Shown piece after piece: positions 42,008 to 51,257 of a stretch of DNA of 64,000 bases. This DNA is from Leifsonia sp. 71-9. GTDB lineage: Bacteria > Actinomycetota > Actinomycetes > Actinomycetales > Microbacteriaceae. The stretch's first letter is position 1. Each line of letters opens with the position of its first letter. The notes below the pieces were generated by a model. The model was not told the origin of the DNA. It did no database searches and worked only from the letters and a program-made list of their open reading frames with translations. The position numbers and the translations under genes were made by a program. The stretch spans positions 62,004 through 126,003 of the forward strand of contig NZ_MKVJ01000017.1 in the NCBI RefSeq assembly GCF_001898805.1, given 5' to 3'.

Positions 42008-44466
42008 GCGAGAGCACACTGCAGCTGGCCTGGCGCGCCCCGGCGGAGCACTGGGAGGAGGCCGTGCCCCTCGGCGACGGACTGCTCGGCGCCATGGTCT
42101 TCGGCGGCGCCGACGGCCGGTACCAGGTGAACGACGCGACCGTCTGGTCGGGGACGCCGCAGACGGCGGCCGACGAGCTCGAGAGGGTGCTGGCCGGAGG
42201 TGCCGGGCCGGAACGCCTCCAGGAGGTGCGCGCGGCCATCGCCGCCGGCGACCTCGACCGGGCGGAGGCGCTGCTGATGTCGTTCGAGGGGCGGTACTCG
42301 CAGGAGTTCCTGCCGTTCGTCGACCTGCACGTCGGCCTCCCGGGCGCGGCTCCCGTCGACGGGGAGCCGGCGCGCGTGCTCGACCTGGACCGCGCGGTGC
42401 TGGAGGAGCAGCTGACCGTCGACGGAGCGCGGGTGCGCCGGGTCTCGCGTGTCAGCGGGCGGACGCTCGTCGTCTCCATCGAATCCGACGTCCCGCTGGC
42501 GCAGGTGCGCTTGCGTCTGACGACCCCGCTGCGCGAGCTCGGGCGCCGCGGCGCGGACGGGCTCGCCCTCCTCGACGTGGCCGTCCCGGTCGACGGGGCG
42601 CCCCTGCACGAATCCTCCGTCGTCCCGCCGCTGCGTTACGCGGAGGATGGCGACGGAGGCTACGACGGCTTCGCGGCGGCGGCTCTCGCCGTGCGGAGCG
42701 ACGGCACGGCGGAGGCGGACGACTCCGGTCTCACGATCCGCGGTGCCCGTCGGCTGCTGATCGCCCTCTCGTCGTCGACCCGCGCTGAGTCGTGGTGGGC
42801 CGGCGCGGACGACGAGTGGCGGAGCGTCTCCCATGAGACGATCCGGAGCCGCGCGCGCGATCGCGCCCTCGACGCTCTCGTCGAGAACGCGGTCCCCGCC
42901 GCGGGCGACGCCCTGACGCGTCGCCCGGCGGCCGCGCGGTTCGCGATCGGCGGCCGCCGCGAGGGCCGCTGGGATGTCGACGCCGACATCCTGCGCGGAG
43001 ACGACGACGGCCTCCGCGCCACCGTCGCGGCCGAATACGGCCGGTACCTGCTCGAGTCCTCGTCGCGTCGGGGCGGACCTGCGGCCAACCTCCAGGGCAT
43101 CTGGAACGGGGACCTGCGGCCGGCGTGGTCCTCCAACTACACGATCAACATCAACACGCAGATGAACTACTGGGCGGCGGGACCGCTCGGCCTGATGGGC
43201 GCGGCCGAACCGCAGCTCGCGCTGGTCGAGCGGATCGCGCGCACCGGCCGCGACGTCGCCCGCGACCTCTACGGCGCCCGGGGATGGGTCGCCCACCACA
43301 ACAGCGACCTGTGGGGCTGGAGCCTGCCCGTCGGCATGGGGCACGGCGCTCCGAGCTGGGCGATCTGGATGATGGGCGGGGTCTGGCTGTGCCACTCCCT
43401 CTGGGATCAGTACGAGTTCACCGGCGACACGGCGCTGCTGCGCGACCGCATCTGGCCGCTGCTGCGCGGCGCGACCGAGTTCTGCCTCGACTGGCTCCAG
43501 GTCGACGCCGACGGGGTCGCCTTCGTCGCCCCCTCCACCTCGCCCGAGAACATGCGTCTCGACGCCGACGGGCGGCCGCGCGCGCTGGGCCTGACGGCGA
43601 CGATGGACCTGGAGCTCATCTCCGCTCTCTTCCAGCGCGCACTGCGGGCCATCGAGGTCCTGAGCACCGAGGACGGGCGCTCCGATCCGCTGCGCGACGA
43701 GATCGCGGCGGCGCTCGCGACCATCCCGGCGCCGCGGATCGGGAGCGACGGACGGCTGCTCGAATGGGCAGAGGAGGTCGTCGAGCACGAGCCCGCCCAC
43801 CGACACCTCTCGGCGCTGGTCGGCCTGTACCCGCTCGACCTGATCACCCCCGACGGCACCCCGGAGCTGACCGACGCTGCGCGCCGGTTCCTCGACGCGC
43901 GCGGCCCCGGCGCGATGGGGTGGTCGTGGGCGTGGAAGATCGCCCTGCGCGCGCGCCTGGGCGATGGCGAGGCCGCGCACTCCCTGCTGCGGGAGGCGCT
44001 GACCGCCTACAGCGGCGACGCGCGCCGGCACGGGCCGGTCGACGGCTCGGAGTGGGGCGGCCTCCTGCCGAATCTCTTCAGCACCCACCCGCCGTTCCAG
44101 ATCGACGGCAACCTCGGCTTCCCGGCCGCGATCGTGGAACTGCTGGCGCAGAGCCACGGCGAGCGCATCCACCTGCTCCCGGCCCTGCCGTCGGCGTGGC
44201 CCGAGGGTCGCGTCGACGGGCTGCACCTCCGCGGCGGCCTGTCCGTCGACCTGGCCTGGGCAGGCGGACGCATCGAGCACGCGGTGCTGCACAACCCTCA
44301 TCCGCGGCCGCTCAGCGTCCGCGTCCGCGTCGGCGCCGCCGGCTCCGCCACCGACCTCGACGTCCGGCTGCCCGCCCGGGGCACGGCCGTCGTCCCGAAC
44401 CCACCACATCCATCCACTCCCGACACCGACGACGGTGTCCGGGCGACCACAGTGAGGAACTCATGA
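42004..44466 (+). CDS. GH95 glycosidase (alpha-L-fucosidase/alpha-L-galactosidase), cytosolic
   Basis: 820 residues, no signal peptide. N-terminal beta domain (LAWRAPAEHWEEAVPLGDGLLGAMVFGG) followed by the (alpha/alpha)6 barrel. GH95 motifs: LQGIWNG, NYTININTQMNYW (378-390, with the paired Asn382/Asn384), STSPEN with Glu515, and FQIDGNLG with Asp701. Members cut alpha-1,2-L-fucose or alpha-L-galactose. Residue 380 is Thr where plant-type alpha-fucosidases of the family have His, a difference linked to acceptance of L-galactose in a characterised Bacteroides enzyme; so alpha-L-galactosidase is a real alternative. ATGA overlaps with both neighbours. Confidence 0.88.
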   Translation: MSESTLQLAWRAPAEHWEEAVPLGDGLLGAMVFGGADGRYQVNDATVWSGTPQTAADELERVLAGGAGPERLQEVRAAIAAGDLDRAEALLMSFEGRYSQEFLPFVDLHVGLPGAAPVDGEPARVLDLDRAVLEEQLTVDGARVRRVSRVSGRTLVVSIESDVPLAQVRLRLTTPLRELGRRGADGLALLDVAVPVDGAPLHESSVVPPLRYAEDGDGGYDGFAAAALAVRSDGTAEADDSGLTIRGARRLLIALSSSTRAESWWAGADDEWRSVSHETIRSRARDRALDALVENAVPAAGDALTRRPAAARFAIGGRREGRWDVDADILRGDDDGLRATVAAEYGRYLLESSSRRGGPAANLQGIWNGDLRPAWSSNYTININTQMNYWAAGPLGLMGAAEPQLALVERIARTGRDVARDLYGARGWVAHHNSDLWGWSLPVGMGHGAPSWAIWMMGGVWLCHSLWDQYEFTGDTALLRDRIWPLLRGATEFCLDWLQVDADGVAFVAPSTSPENMRLDADGRPRALGLTATMDLELISALFQRALRAIEVLSTEDGRSDPLRDEIAAALATIPAPRIGSDGRLLEWAEEVVEHEPAHRHLSALVGLYPLDLITPDGTPELTDAARRFLDARGPGAMGWSWAWKIALRARLGDGEAAHSLLREALTAYSGDARRHGPVDGSEWGGLLPNLFSTHPPFQIDGNLGFPAAIVELLAQSHGERIHLLPALPSAWPEGRVDGLHLRGGLSVDLAWAGGRIEHAVLHNPHPRPLSVRVRVGAAGSATDLDVRLPARGTAVVPNPPHPSTPDTDDGVRATTVRNS

Positions 44467-45806
44467 AGAAGCTCCGCATCATCGCCGGTCTGGCGGCCGT
44501 CGGGCTCGCCGCCCTCGGGCTCGCCGGCTGCTCGACCGACGGTTCGTCGGGCGGCAAGACCACCGTCAACTGGTGGACGTGGGACGACCACCAGGCCGCC
44601 AACTACAAGCTGTGCATCCCCGGCTTCGAGAAGGCCAACCCCGACATCACGGTCAAGATCTCCCAGTACAACGTGAACGACTACTTCACGAAGCTGACGG
44701 CCGGGTTCGTCGCCGGCACGGCGCCGGACGCCTTCCAGAACAGCGTCCCGCTGCTGGGCCAGTACGCCGGCCAGAAGCAGATCATGCCGCTCGACGACCT
44801 CATCAAGAAGACCGGCTTCGACCTCGGCAAGTTCGACATCGGCGTCGACTCCTGGAAGTACACCGACGGCAAGCAGTACGGCATCCCGCTCGACTGGGCC
44901 GGCGCCGCGATCTACTTCAACGAGGACATGGTGAAGGCGGCCGGCCTCACCGACGACGCCATCAAGACGATGACGTGGAACCCCGACGACGGCGGCACCT
45001 TCGACAAGATCGTCGCGCACCTCACCGTCGACACCAACGGCAAGCGCGGCGACGAGCCGGGCTTCGACAAGAACAGCGTCAAGACCTACGGCATCGGGAC
45101 GCTCGCCGCCAGCGACTTCAACGGCCAGACCTCCTGGAACCCGTTCGTCACGACCCTCGGCTGGAAGCTGGGCGGGGACGCCACGGCGTGGCCGAAGGTG
45201 CTGCCCTACGACGACCCGCGCATGACGAAGACGCTCGACTACATCCGCGGCCTCGGCGACCGCGGGCTGATGCCGAAGTTCGGCCAGTTCACGATCTCCG
45301 CCGCCGAGCAGATGGGAGCCGGCCAGGTCGCGATGGCGCAGGACGGCACCTGGAGCGCCACCTCCATCACGAAGGTCCCCGGCGTGAAGGTCGGCATCGC
45401 CCCGACCGTCGAGGGCCCGGACGGCACCCGCGGGATGATCAGCAACTCCAACGCGAACAACATCTTCGTGGGCACCAAGCACGTCGACCAGACCTGGAAG
45501 TGGGTCTCGTACATGGGCAGCGTGGAGTGCCAGACGATCGCCGGCAAGACGGCGACGTTCCTCCCCTCCATCGCGCAAGCGCTCCAGTCGACGGTCGACG
45601 CCCAGAAGGCCGACGGCGTGGACATCTCCAGCTTCATCGACGCGCTGAAGAAGAAGGAGCTGTACCCGGCGCCGCCGATCTCGAACGGGCAGGAGATCAC
45701 CGACACCCTGCAGCCGATGTTCGAGGCGTTCTTCAGCGGCGAGGGCGATGCGTCCTTCCTGAAGACGGCTCAGGCGAAGTCGAAAGAGATCCTGGCCAAG
45801 AAGTAG
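44463..45806 (+). CDS. Sugar-binding lipoprotein of the ABC importer
   Basis: 447 residues. Lipoprotein signal with lipobox LAGC (Cys23). The fold follows CUT1 extracellular binding proteins: VNWWTWDDHQAANYKLCIPGFEKANPDITVKI, FVAGTAPDAFQNSVPLLGQYAGQKQIMPLDDLI, YGIPLDWAGAAIYFNEDMVKAAGL, and GQVAMAQDGTWSA. It captures an oligosaccharide outside the membrane and delivers it to the two permeases. The start overlaps the GH95 stop (ATGA). An intrinsic terminator follows eight bases after its stop. Confidence 0.93.
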   Translation: MKKLRIIAGLAAVGLAALGLAGCSTDGSSGGKTTVNWWTWDDHQAANYKLCIPGFEKANPDITVKISQYNVNDYFTKLTAGFVAGTAPDAFQNSVPLLGQYAGQKQIMPLDDLIKKTGFDLGKFDIGVDSWKYTDGKQYGIPLDWAGAAIYFNEDMVKAAGLTDDAIKTMTWNPDDGGTFDKIVAHLTVDTNGKRGDEPGFDKNSVKTYGIGTLAASDFNGQTSWNPFVTTLGWKLGGDATAWPKVLPYDDPRMTKTLDYIRGLGDRGLMPKFGQFTISAAEQMGAGQVAMAQDGTWSATSITKVPGVKVGIAPTVEGPDGTRGMISNSNANNIFVGTKHVDQTWKWVSYMGSVECQTIAGKTATFLPSIAQALQSTVDAQKADGVDISSFIDALKKKELYPAPPISNGQEITDTLQPMFEAFFSGEGDASFLKTAQAKSKEILAKK

Positions 45807-45814
45807 ATCGGAGC

Positions 45815-45856
45815 GCGCGGCGGGCGGGGCTCACGGGACCCGTCCGCCGCGCTTTT
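45815..45856 (+). terminator. Rho-independent terminator of the importer/GH95 operon
   Basis: 14-bp stem with one G.U pair (GCGCGGCGGGCGGG 45815-45828 with CCCGTCCGCCGCGC 45839-45852), ten-base loop, then TTTT (45853-45856). It ends the permease-permease-GH95-lipoprotein transcript before the ROK gene. Confidence 0.88.
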
Positions 45857-45888
45857 CCGAGTAGCATCCTCGAAAGGGGGAGCAGCAC

Positions 45889-47055
45889 ATGAACGACGAG
45901 ACGCTGACCCGCACGGCGCTGCTCCAGTCGTCGTCCGACGCGGCCACCCGCGTGTTCACGACCATCCTCACCCGCAGCCCCATCAGCCGCATCGACGTGG
46001 CGCGACTCACCGGGCTGTCGCAGGCGGCGGTGACGAAGGCCGTCGCCCCGCTGGTGACGGCCGGCCTCATCAACGACTCCCTCGACCCGACCCTCACCGG
46101 TCTCCCCGGCCGTCCCGTCAGTCCCGTGGCCGTGGTGCCGGAGGCCGTGGTGGCCCTGGGCGTGAAGGTGAACGCCGACGAGCTCATCGGCGTCGCCACC
46201 GACCTCACCACCCGCATCATCGCCTCCGAACGCGTGCCCCTGGTCTCGCACGAGCCCGCCGCCGTCATCGACGCGATCGTCGACCTCTGCGCCAGCCTCC
46301 AGCGCGCTATCGGCGGCCTCGGCTCACGCCTGGGCTGTGTCGGCGTCGCCGTCTCGGGTGACGTCGACACCGAGACCGGCGTCGTGCGCGACTCGGCCCT
46401 GATGGGCTGGCGCGGCGTCGAGCTCGGCTCCGCGCTCTCCGAGCGGCTGTCGCAGGAGGTCGTGGTCGAGAACGACGTGCGCGCCCTCACCATCGGCGAG
46501 CACTGGTTCGGCGTCGGCCTCGGCACGGGATCGTTCGCGATCGTGACCATCGGGCGCGGCATCGGCAGCGGCCTCCACCTGAACGGGGAGGTCGTCGAGG
46601 GGGCGTACGGCGTGGCCGGCGAGATCGGCCACCTGCCCCTCACCACCCCGGATCACCTGTGCGCGTGCGGCCGGCGCGGCTGCGTCGAGGCGGTCGCGGC
46701 GACCAGCGCGATCGTGGAGGCGGTCTCGACCGCGCACGGCCGCCCCGTCCCGATCGAGGAGGCGGTCGCGCTCGGCCGCGCGGGCGACCCCGCCGCCGTG
46801 TCCGCCTTCGCCGAGGCCGGTCATGTGATCGGCGCGGCCATCGCCAGCCTGGTCAACCTGGTCGGCCCGGAGCTGGTCATCATCGGCGGCGAGGGGGTGG
46901 CGAACTTCGACCTGCTCGAGGCGTCGCTCCGCGAGTCCTACGCGGAGCACGTGTTCGCCTCCGCCGACCGCTGTCGCATCGTCGTGCGGCCGCACACCTT
47001 CGAGGACTGGGCGCGCGGCGCCGCCGCCTCGGCGATCCGGTCGCTCGTGGTCTAG
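45889..47055 (+). CDS. ROK family transcriptional regulator
   Basis: 388 residues. An N-terminal winged helix (about 15-75: ILTRSPISRIDVARLTGLSQAAVTKAVAPLVTAGLI) precedes a ROK sugar-kinase-like domain. Within it are GVAVSGDVD, VVVENDVRALTIGEHWFG and the zinc-binding CACGRRGCVEA motif (family consensus CxCGxxGCxE). Such NagC/XylR-type proteins repress sugar operons until the sugar binds. It has its own start after a terminator. The galactoside cluster beside it and the TTGACA-N-TGTCAA dyad at 40.0 kb are the likely targets. It converges on the ribokinase gene with four bases between. Confidence 0.9.
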   Translation: MNDETLTRTALLQSSSDAATRVFTTILTRSPISRIDVARLTGLSQAAVTKAVAPLVTAGLINDSLDPTLTGLPGRPVSPVAVVPEAVVALGVKVNADELIGVATDLTTRIIASERVPLVSHEPAAVIDAIVDLCASLQRAIGGLGSRLGCVGVAVSGDVDTETGVVRDSALMGWRGVELGSALSERLSQEVVVENDVRALTIGEHWFGVGLGTGSFAIVTIGRGIGSGLHLNGEVVEGAYGVAGEIGHLPLTTPDHLCACGRRGCVEAVAATSAIVEAVSTAHGRPVPIEEAVALGRAGDPAAVSAFAEAGHVIGAAIASLVNLVGPELVIIGGEGVANFDLLEASLRESYAEHVFASADRCRIVVRPHTFEDWARGAAASAIRSLVV

Positions 47056-47059
47056 GCGG

Positions 47060-47896
47060 TCACGCCGCGTACGAGGCCAGCGGCGCGAACGGCGGCTGGC
47101 TTCCGGGATGCGCCACGGCGGCGGCCCCGACCGCGCAGGCGGCACGGAGCGCCTCCTCGTCCGTCGCTCCGCTGGTGAGGGCGATCGTGAGCGCGGCGCA
47201 GAAGGCGTCGCCCGCGCCGACGGTGTTGACCGGCCGCACGCGCACGGCGGGAACGCGGGCCACCTCGGTGCCGCGCTCGTACAGGGCCGCCCCGTCGCCC
47301 CCGTAGGTCACGGCGACGCGTGCGGCGCCCGCCAGCTCGGGCATCAGCGCGTACTCGGACTCGTTGACGATGAACAGCTCGACGCGGTCGATCAGCTCGG
47401 CGGGCAGCGGGCGCGCGGGAGCGGCGTTGACGGCCAGGAACGCGCGCGTGCCGGCGGCGAGGTCGAGGACGACCTGGAGGTCGACCTCCAGCTGCGTGAG
47501 CACGACCTCCTCGTCGCCGATCTCGACGTCCGCGAGGGACACCTCCGCGTTCGCGCCCGGGCAGACGACGATCTGGTTCTCACCGTCGTGGTCGACCGCG
47601 ATGAGGGCGGTGCCGGTCGCGGTGGCCACACGGCGCACGGCCGTCACGTCGACTCCCGCCTCCCGCAGCTCGTCGAGCATCCATCCGCCGTCGGCGTCGT
47701 CGCCGACCGCGCCCACCATGCGCACGCGGGCGCCGAGCCGGCTGGCGGCGGCCGCCTGGTTGGCTCCCTTGCCTCCGGCGTGGCGCTGGAGGACGCCGCC
47801 GCCGATCGTCTCGCCCGGGGTGGGCAGGCGGTCGGCGATGGCGGTGACGTCGACGTTGATGCTCCCGACGACGACGAGGCTGCGGGGGTCGTGCAC
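47060..47896 (-). CDS. rbsK: Ribokinase (PfkB family)
   Basis: 278 residues from the GTG at 47896 (AAAGG ten bases upstream). It starts LVVVGSINVDVTAIADRLPTPGETIGG, has HAGGKGANQAAAASRLGA as first signature and VRPVNTVGAGDAFCAALTIAL as second (catalytic Asp in GAGD), a closer match to true ribokinase than the copy at 7.2 kb. It makes ribose 5-phosphate from ribose released by the nucleoside hydrolase gene at 50.3 kb. It lies directly downstream of the GntR regulator on the same strand; the MFS/nucleosidase/deaminase genes diverge from that pair. Confidence 0.92.
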   Translation of the reverse strand: MHDPRSLVVVGSINVDVTAIADRLPTPGETIGGGVLQRHAGGKGANQAAAASRLGARVRMVGAVGDDADGGWMLDELREAGVDVTAVRRVATATGTALIAVDHDGENQIVVCPGANAEVSLADVEIGDEEVVLTQLEVDLQVVLDLAAGTRAFLAVNAAPARPLPAELIDRVELFIVNESEYALMPELAGAARVAVTYGGDGAALYERGTEVARVPAVRVRPVNTVGAGDAFCAALTIALTSGATDEEALRAACAVGAAAVAHPGSQPPFAPLASYAA

Positions 47897-47922
47897 GGTG
47901 GATGCCTTTCGGTTCGGCGAGG

Positions 47923-48720
47923 TCAGGACACCGAGGCGGTGGACTGCATCACGGTGAGCTGGCCCACGTGCGACGACGTGATGCACTTGGCGAGGTAGAG
48001 GGGGGTGCCCGAGCGCTCGGCCACCTGCGTCAGCACGAGCACCGGATCGGCGGGGTCGATCCCGAGGAGCTTGGCGCGCGTCTTTCCGGCGACGCTCGCG
48101 GCGATCTGGCAGACGGCCGAATCGAACTGCGGGCCGCGCCGCGCGGTGAGGGAGGCGTGCAGCGAGGCGGGCAGGGCCGCCACCTCCTGCAGCTCCGCCG
48201 CGATCGCCGGGCTCACGTCGCTGAGGTACTTGCCCGCGGGGAGGTGCTCCTGCAGGATCGCGATCGGCTCGCCGTCGCGACGCAGGAGGGACTCGCGGAA
48301 CCAGGTGTTGGCCGCGGAGTCGAGCGCGAGCTTCGTCGACACGAAGTCGGTGGTCTGCTGCATCTCGAACTCGAGGACCTCGACCTCGACGGGCGCGCCC
48401 GACTCGCTGAGCGCGACGTCGAACGGCTGGAAGAGCTCGAGGCCCGAGCGGGGGATCGCGTCGGCGACGAAGCGCCCGACGCCGCGACGGGTGCGGATGA
48501 GCCCGTCTTCCTCCAGGAGCATCAGCGCCTCGCGCACGGGCGTGCGGCTGATGCCCAGCTGCTCGGCGAGCTCGGTCTCGCGGGGCAGCATCGCGCCGAG
48601 CGGGAAGACGCCGGAGCGGATGCCGTCGGCCAGGCGCGAGTAGACGGCCACCCTCAGCGGCTGGCCGGCGGGCGTCATCAGGCGCTCGCTCAGGAATTCT
48701 TCCGTGGTGGTGGCGGTCAT
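47923..48720 (-). CDS. GntR/HutC family transcriptional regulator
   Basis: 265 residues from the ATG at 48720 (GAGGAG upstream). The N-terminal winged helix is typical (VYSRLADGIRSGVFPLGAMLPRETELAEQLGISRTPVREALMLLEEDGLI), followed by a UTRA effector domain ending DPVLVLTQVAERSGTPLYLAKCITSSH, as in HutC-type members. It is divergent from the MFS/nucleoside hydrolase/deaminase operon and upstream of ribokinase, so nucleosides or ribose are likely effectors. A GTTGTAC-N7-GTATAAC dyad and a TTTGCAAA palindrome lie in the divergent region. Confidence 0.92.
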   Translation of the reverse strand: MTATTTEEFLSERLMTPAGQPLRVAVYSRLADGIRSGVFPLGAMLPRETELAEQLGISRTPVREALMLLEEDGLIRTRRGVGRFVADAIPRSGLELFQPFDVALSESGAPVEVEVLEFEMQQTTDFVSTKLALDSAANTWFRESLLRRDGEPIAILQEHLPAGKYLSDVSPAIAAELQEVAALPASLHASLTARRGPQFDSAVCQIAASVAGKTRAKLLGIDPADPVLVLTQVAERSGTPLYLAKCITSSHVGQLTVMQSTASVS

Positions 48721-48768
48721 CGCGGCTCCTCGCATCGTCGGAGCAATTCAAGCATCCGATCCCCGGTG

Positions 48769-48798
48769 TTTGCAAATGTTGTACCCGAGAGGTATAAC
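48769..48798. promoter_or_regulatory. Candidate GntR operator in the divergent region
   Basis: GTTGTAC (48778-48784) and GTATAAC (48792-48798) form an inverted repeat with one mismatch and a seven-base gap. The perfect palindrome TTTGCAAA (48769-48776) is adjacent. These are the only clear dyads between the GntR and transporter genes. Confidence 0.6.
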
Positions 48799-48847
48799 TT
48801 CCTACTACCTGCCGGAAACCCTCCGGCGTCTCTGACATTGGAGTCAC

Positions 48848-50266
48848 ATGAGTCACCCGAACGTCTCGACCGCCGCCGGCCCGGCCGCGTCCGTGTCGCC
48901 CACTCTCAGGGGAGGCCGCGCGGTCGGCCTCGTCGTCACGCTGGTCCTCGGCGTGCTGTCGTACCAGCTCAACGCGAGCATGCTGTCGCCCGCCCTGCCC
49001 GACATGGCGAAGGAGCTGAACGTCGACGTCGGCTCGGTCTCCCAGGTCACCTCGCTGTTCTTCCTCGCGGGCTCGATCGGAGGCGTCGTCCTGTCGCGCT
49101 GGAGCGACTTCGTCGGCCGTCGCCGGTCGCTCATCATCGTGCTGGCGATCCTCGCGGTCGGCACCCTGCTCTGCATCTTCGCGCCGAACCTGCCGATCCT
49201 CCTCGTGGGCCGCGTGCTCCAGGGGGCGTCGAGCGCCGCGTTCCAGCTGGCGTACATCATCCTGAGCGAGTCGCTCAGCGCCAAAGTCTTCGGCACCACG
49301 CTCGGGATCATCACCGCGGTCAACGGCGGCGTCGGCGGCCTCGACGGCTGGGTCGGCGGACTGCTGACGGACAACTTCGGCTTCCGCTCGGTGTTCGTCG
49401 TGATCTTCGTCTTCGGGATCGTCGCCCTGCTGGCCGTGATCGTCGCCGTGCCGCGCGGCGGGCGACCGACACCGACCGGAACGATGGACTGGTGGGGCGC
49501 CGCCGCGCTGTCCGTGGCCCTGATCGGCCTGACCTACTTCGTCTCGAACGGCTCCTCGCTGGGCTGGGTCGCCCCGCTCACGCTCGTGTTCCTCGCCGTC
49601 GGGGTGGTCGCCTTCGTGGCGTTCTGGCTGATCGAGAAGCGCCGCACCTCGCCGCTGATCGCCGTCGAGCACCTCCGGTCGCGCCAGGTGTGGCCGGTCA
49701 TCGTCACCACCGTCCTCACGCTGTCGGGCATCTTCGCGGTGATCAACTTCACCGTCGTGCTGCTGAGCCAGAACACCGAGATCGGCTTCGGGCTCGACGC
49801 GGCCACGTCGGCGCTGCTCTTCCTCACCCCGGCCGCCCTGATCGGCGTCTTCGCCGCCCCGCTCTCCGGCTGGCTCGCGGGACGCGCGGGCTGGCTCCGC
49901 ATCCTGCGCATCGGGCTGCTGCTGAGCACGATCGCGCTCGTCGTCATCGCGTTCGTCCCGACCAGCCAGGGTGTCGTGCTCGCCGCGGTCGCGTTCCTCG
50001 GGATCACCTATAACGGCCTCGTGCTGACGACCGTCAACGGCCTGGGCGTGCTGCTCTCGCCGCCGGACGCGCCGGCGGCGCTGCCCGGCCTGAACGGAGC
50101 GGCCTTCGGCATCGGCGCCAGCCTCGGCATCGGCATCGTCGCTCCGTTCGCGGCCTCCGGCTCGCTGGGCGGCGTGACGACGGCGCTGTGGATCTCGGTG
50201 GTCATCACCGTCCTGGCCCTCCTCACCAGCCTGCTCATCCGCCCCCGCGCCGGACAGCGCATCTGA
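48848..50266 (+). CDS. MFS transporter, probable nucleoside or purine permease
   Basis: 472 residues with 12-14 hydrophobic spans. SYQLNASMLSPALPDMAKELNV and the loop SRWSDFVGRRRSLIIV after TM2 are MFS features of DHA1/DHA2-like drug or metabolite transporters; VLQGASSAAFQLAYIILSESLS corresponds to motif C/TM4-5. It is the first gene of a rightward operon with a nucleoside hydrolase and adenosine deaminase, so uptake (or efflux) of nucleosides is the contextual inference; the family alone would also fit drug export. Confidence 0.87.
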   Translation: MSHPNVSTAAGPAASVSPTLRGGRAVGLVVTLVLGVLSYQLNASMLSPALPDMAKELNVDVGSVSQVTSLFFLAGSIGGVVLSRWSDFVGRRRSLIIVLAILAVGTLLCIFAPNLPILLVGRVLQGASSAAFQLAYIILSESLSAKVFGTTLGIITAVNGGVGGLDGWVGGLLTDNFGFRSVFVVIFVFGIVALLAVIVAVPRGGRPTPTGTMDWWGAAALSVALIGLTYFVSNGSSLGWVAPLTLVFLAVGVVAFVAFWLIEKRRTSPLIAVEHLRSRQVWPVIVTTVLTLSGIFAVINFTVVLLSQNTEIGFGLDAATSALLFLTPAALIGVFAAPLSGWLAGRAGWLRILRIGLLLSTIALVVIAFVPTSQGVVLAAVAFLGITYNGLVLTTVNGLGVLLSPPDAPAALPGLNGAAFGIGASLGIGIVAPFAASGSLGGVTTALWISVVITVLALLTSLLIRPRAGQRI

Positions 50267-50288
50267 CACCGAACACCGAAAGAAGAGC

Positions 50289-51257
50289 ATGAGCACCACC
50301 GATCAGCGCCTCCCCGTCTACCTCGACTGCGACACCGGGATCGACGACTCCCTCGCCCTCGCCTACCTACTCGCCGCCCCCGGCGTGGACCTCGTGGGCG
50401 TCGGCACCGTGAGCGGCAACACCAGCGCCTCCCAGGCCGCGAGGAACACCCTCGACCTGCTCGGGCTGGCGGGCCGGGAGGGCGTCCCGGTCGCGCAGGG
50501 AGCGGAGGACTGGTCGACGCGGGCGTTCGACGGCGGTGTTCCGCACATCCACGGCTGGAACGGCGTCGGCGGGGTGGAGCTGCCGCGTGGCGCGGGGGAG
50601 GCGGCCGGCGCGTCCGCGACCGACCTCCTCCTCCGGCTCTCGCACGAGCACGAGGGCGAGCTGCGCCTCGTCACGGTCGGGCCGCTGACCAACATCGCCC
50701 TCGCGCTCGAGGCCGACCCGGGCCTGGCCCGACGGGTGAAGGAAGTGACGATCATGGGAGGCGCGGCGCTCGTGCCTGGCAACGTCACCGCCGTCGCCGA
50801 GGCGAACGTCTGGAACGATCCGGAGGCCGCGCGGATCGTGCTCGCGGCCGACTGGGACGTCACGCTGGTGCCGCTCGACGTCACCCTGGAGAACACGCTG
50901 GACGAGTCCGACCGCGCCCGCCTGCTGGGCTCGGAGGTGCCGCTCGCGGTGGCGCTGGGGCGGATGCTCGACCACTACTTCGACTTCTACGTCGACTTCT
51001 ACGGCGAACGCAGCTGCGCCCTCCACGATCCCCTCGCCGCGGCGATCGCGGTGGGCGGTGTGGTCCCGACCGTGGCGCCCGCCGTCCCGGTGGAGGTCGA
51101 CGCGACCGGGGGCCCCGGGCGTGGCCAGACCATCTGCGACCTGCGCGGCCAGCGCCTCGGCTCCGTCGACCAGCCGGGTGCGCGGACGCGGGTGGTGCTC
51201 GGCACGGACCGGCCGCTCGGGCCGCACCTGATCGAGCGGCTCACGACCGCATGCTGA
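50289..51257 (+). CDS. Nucleoside hydrolase (IunH-like)
   Basis: 322 residues, GAAAGAAGAG upstream. The N-terminal YLDCDTGIDDSLALAYLL is the calcium/ribose-binding motif of inosine-uridine nucleosidases; RLVTVGPLTNIALALEADPGL and IMGGAALVPGNVTAVAEANVWNDPEAA complete the site, and HDPLAAAIAV carries the C-terminal Asp ligand. It cleaves the N-glycosidic bond of nucleosides to free base and ribose. It overlaps the deaminase start by seven bases. The released ribose would feed the ribokinase at 47.1 kb. Confidence 0.93.
   Translation: MSTTDQRLPVYLDCDTGIDDSLALAYLLAAPGVDLVGVGTVSGNTSASQAARNTLDLLGLAGREGVPVAQGAEDWSTRAFDGGVPHIHGWNGVGGVELPRGAGEAAGASATDLLLRLSHEHEGELRLVTVGPLTNIALALEADPGLARRVKEVTIMGGAALVPGNVTAVAEANVWNDPEAARIVLAADWDVTLVPLDVTLENTLDESDRARLLGSEVPLAVALGRMLDHYFDFYVDFYGERSCALHDPLAAAIAVGGVVPTVAPAVPVEVDATGGPGRGQTICDLRGQRLGSVDQPGARTRVVLGTDRPLGPHLIERLTTAC

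Noticed and set aside
47060-50299. A 1079-codon open frame on the minus strand
   Set aside because: Only its last 278 codons are a real gene (ribokinase). The rest is antisense to the GntR-divergent MFS gene and has the Arg/Asp-rich composition of a high-GC shadow frame.
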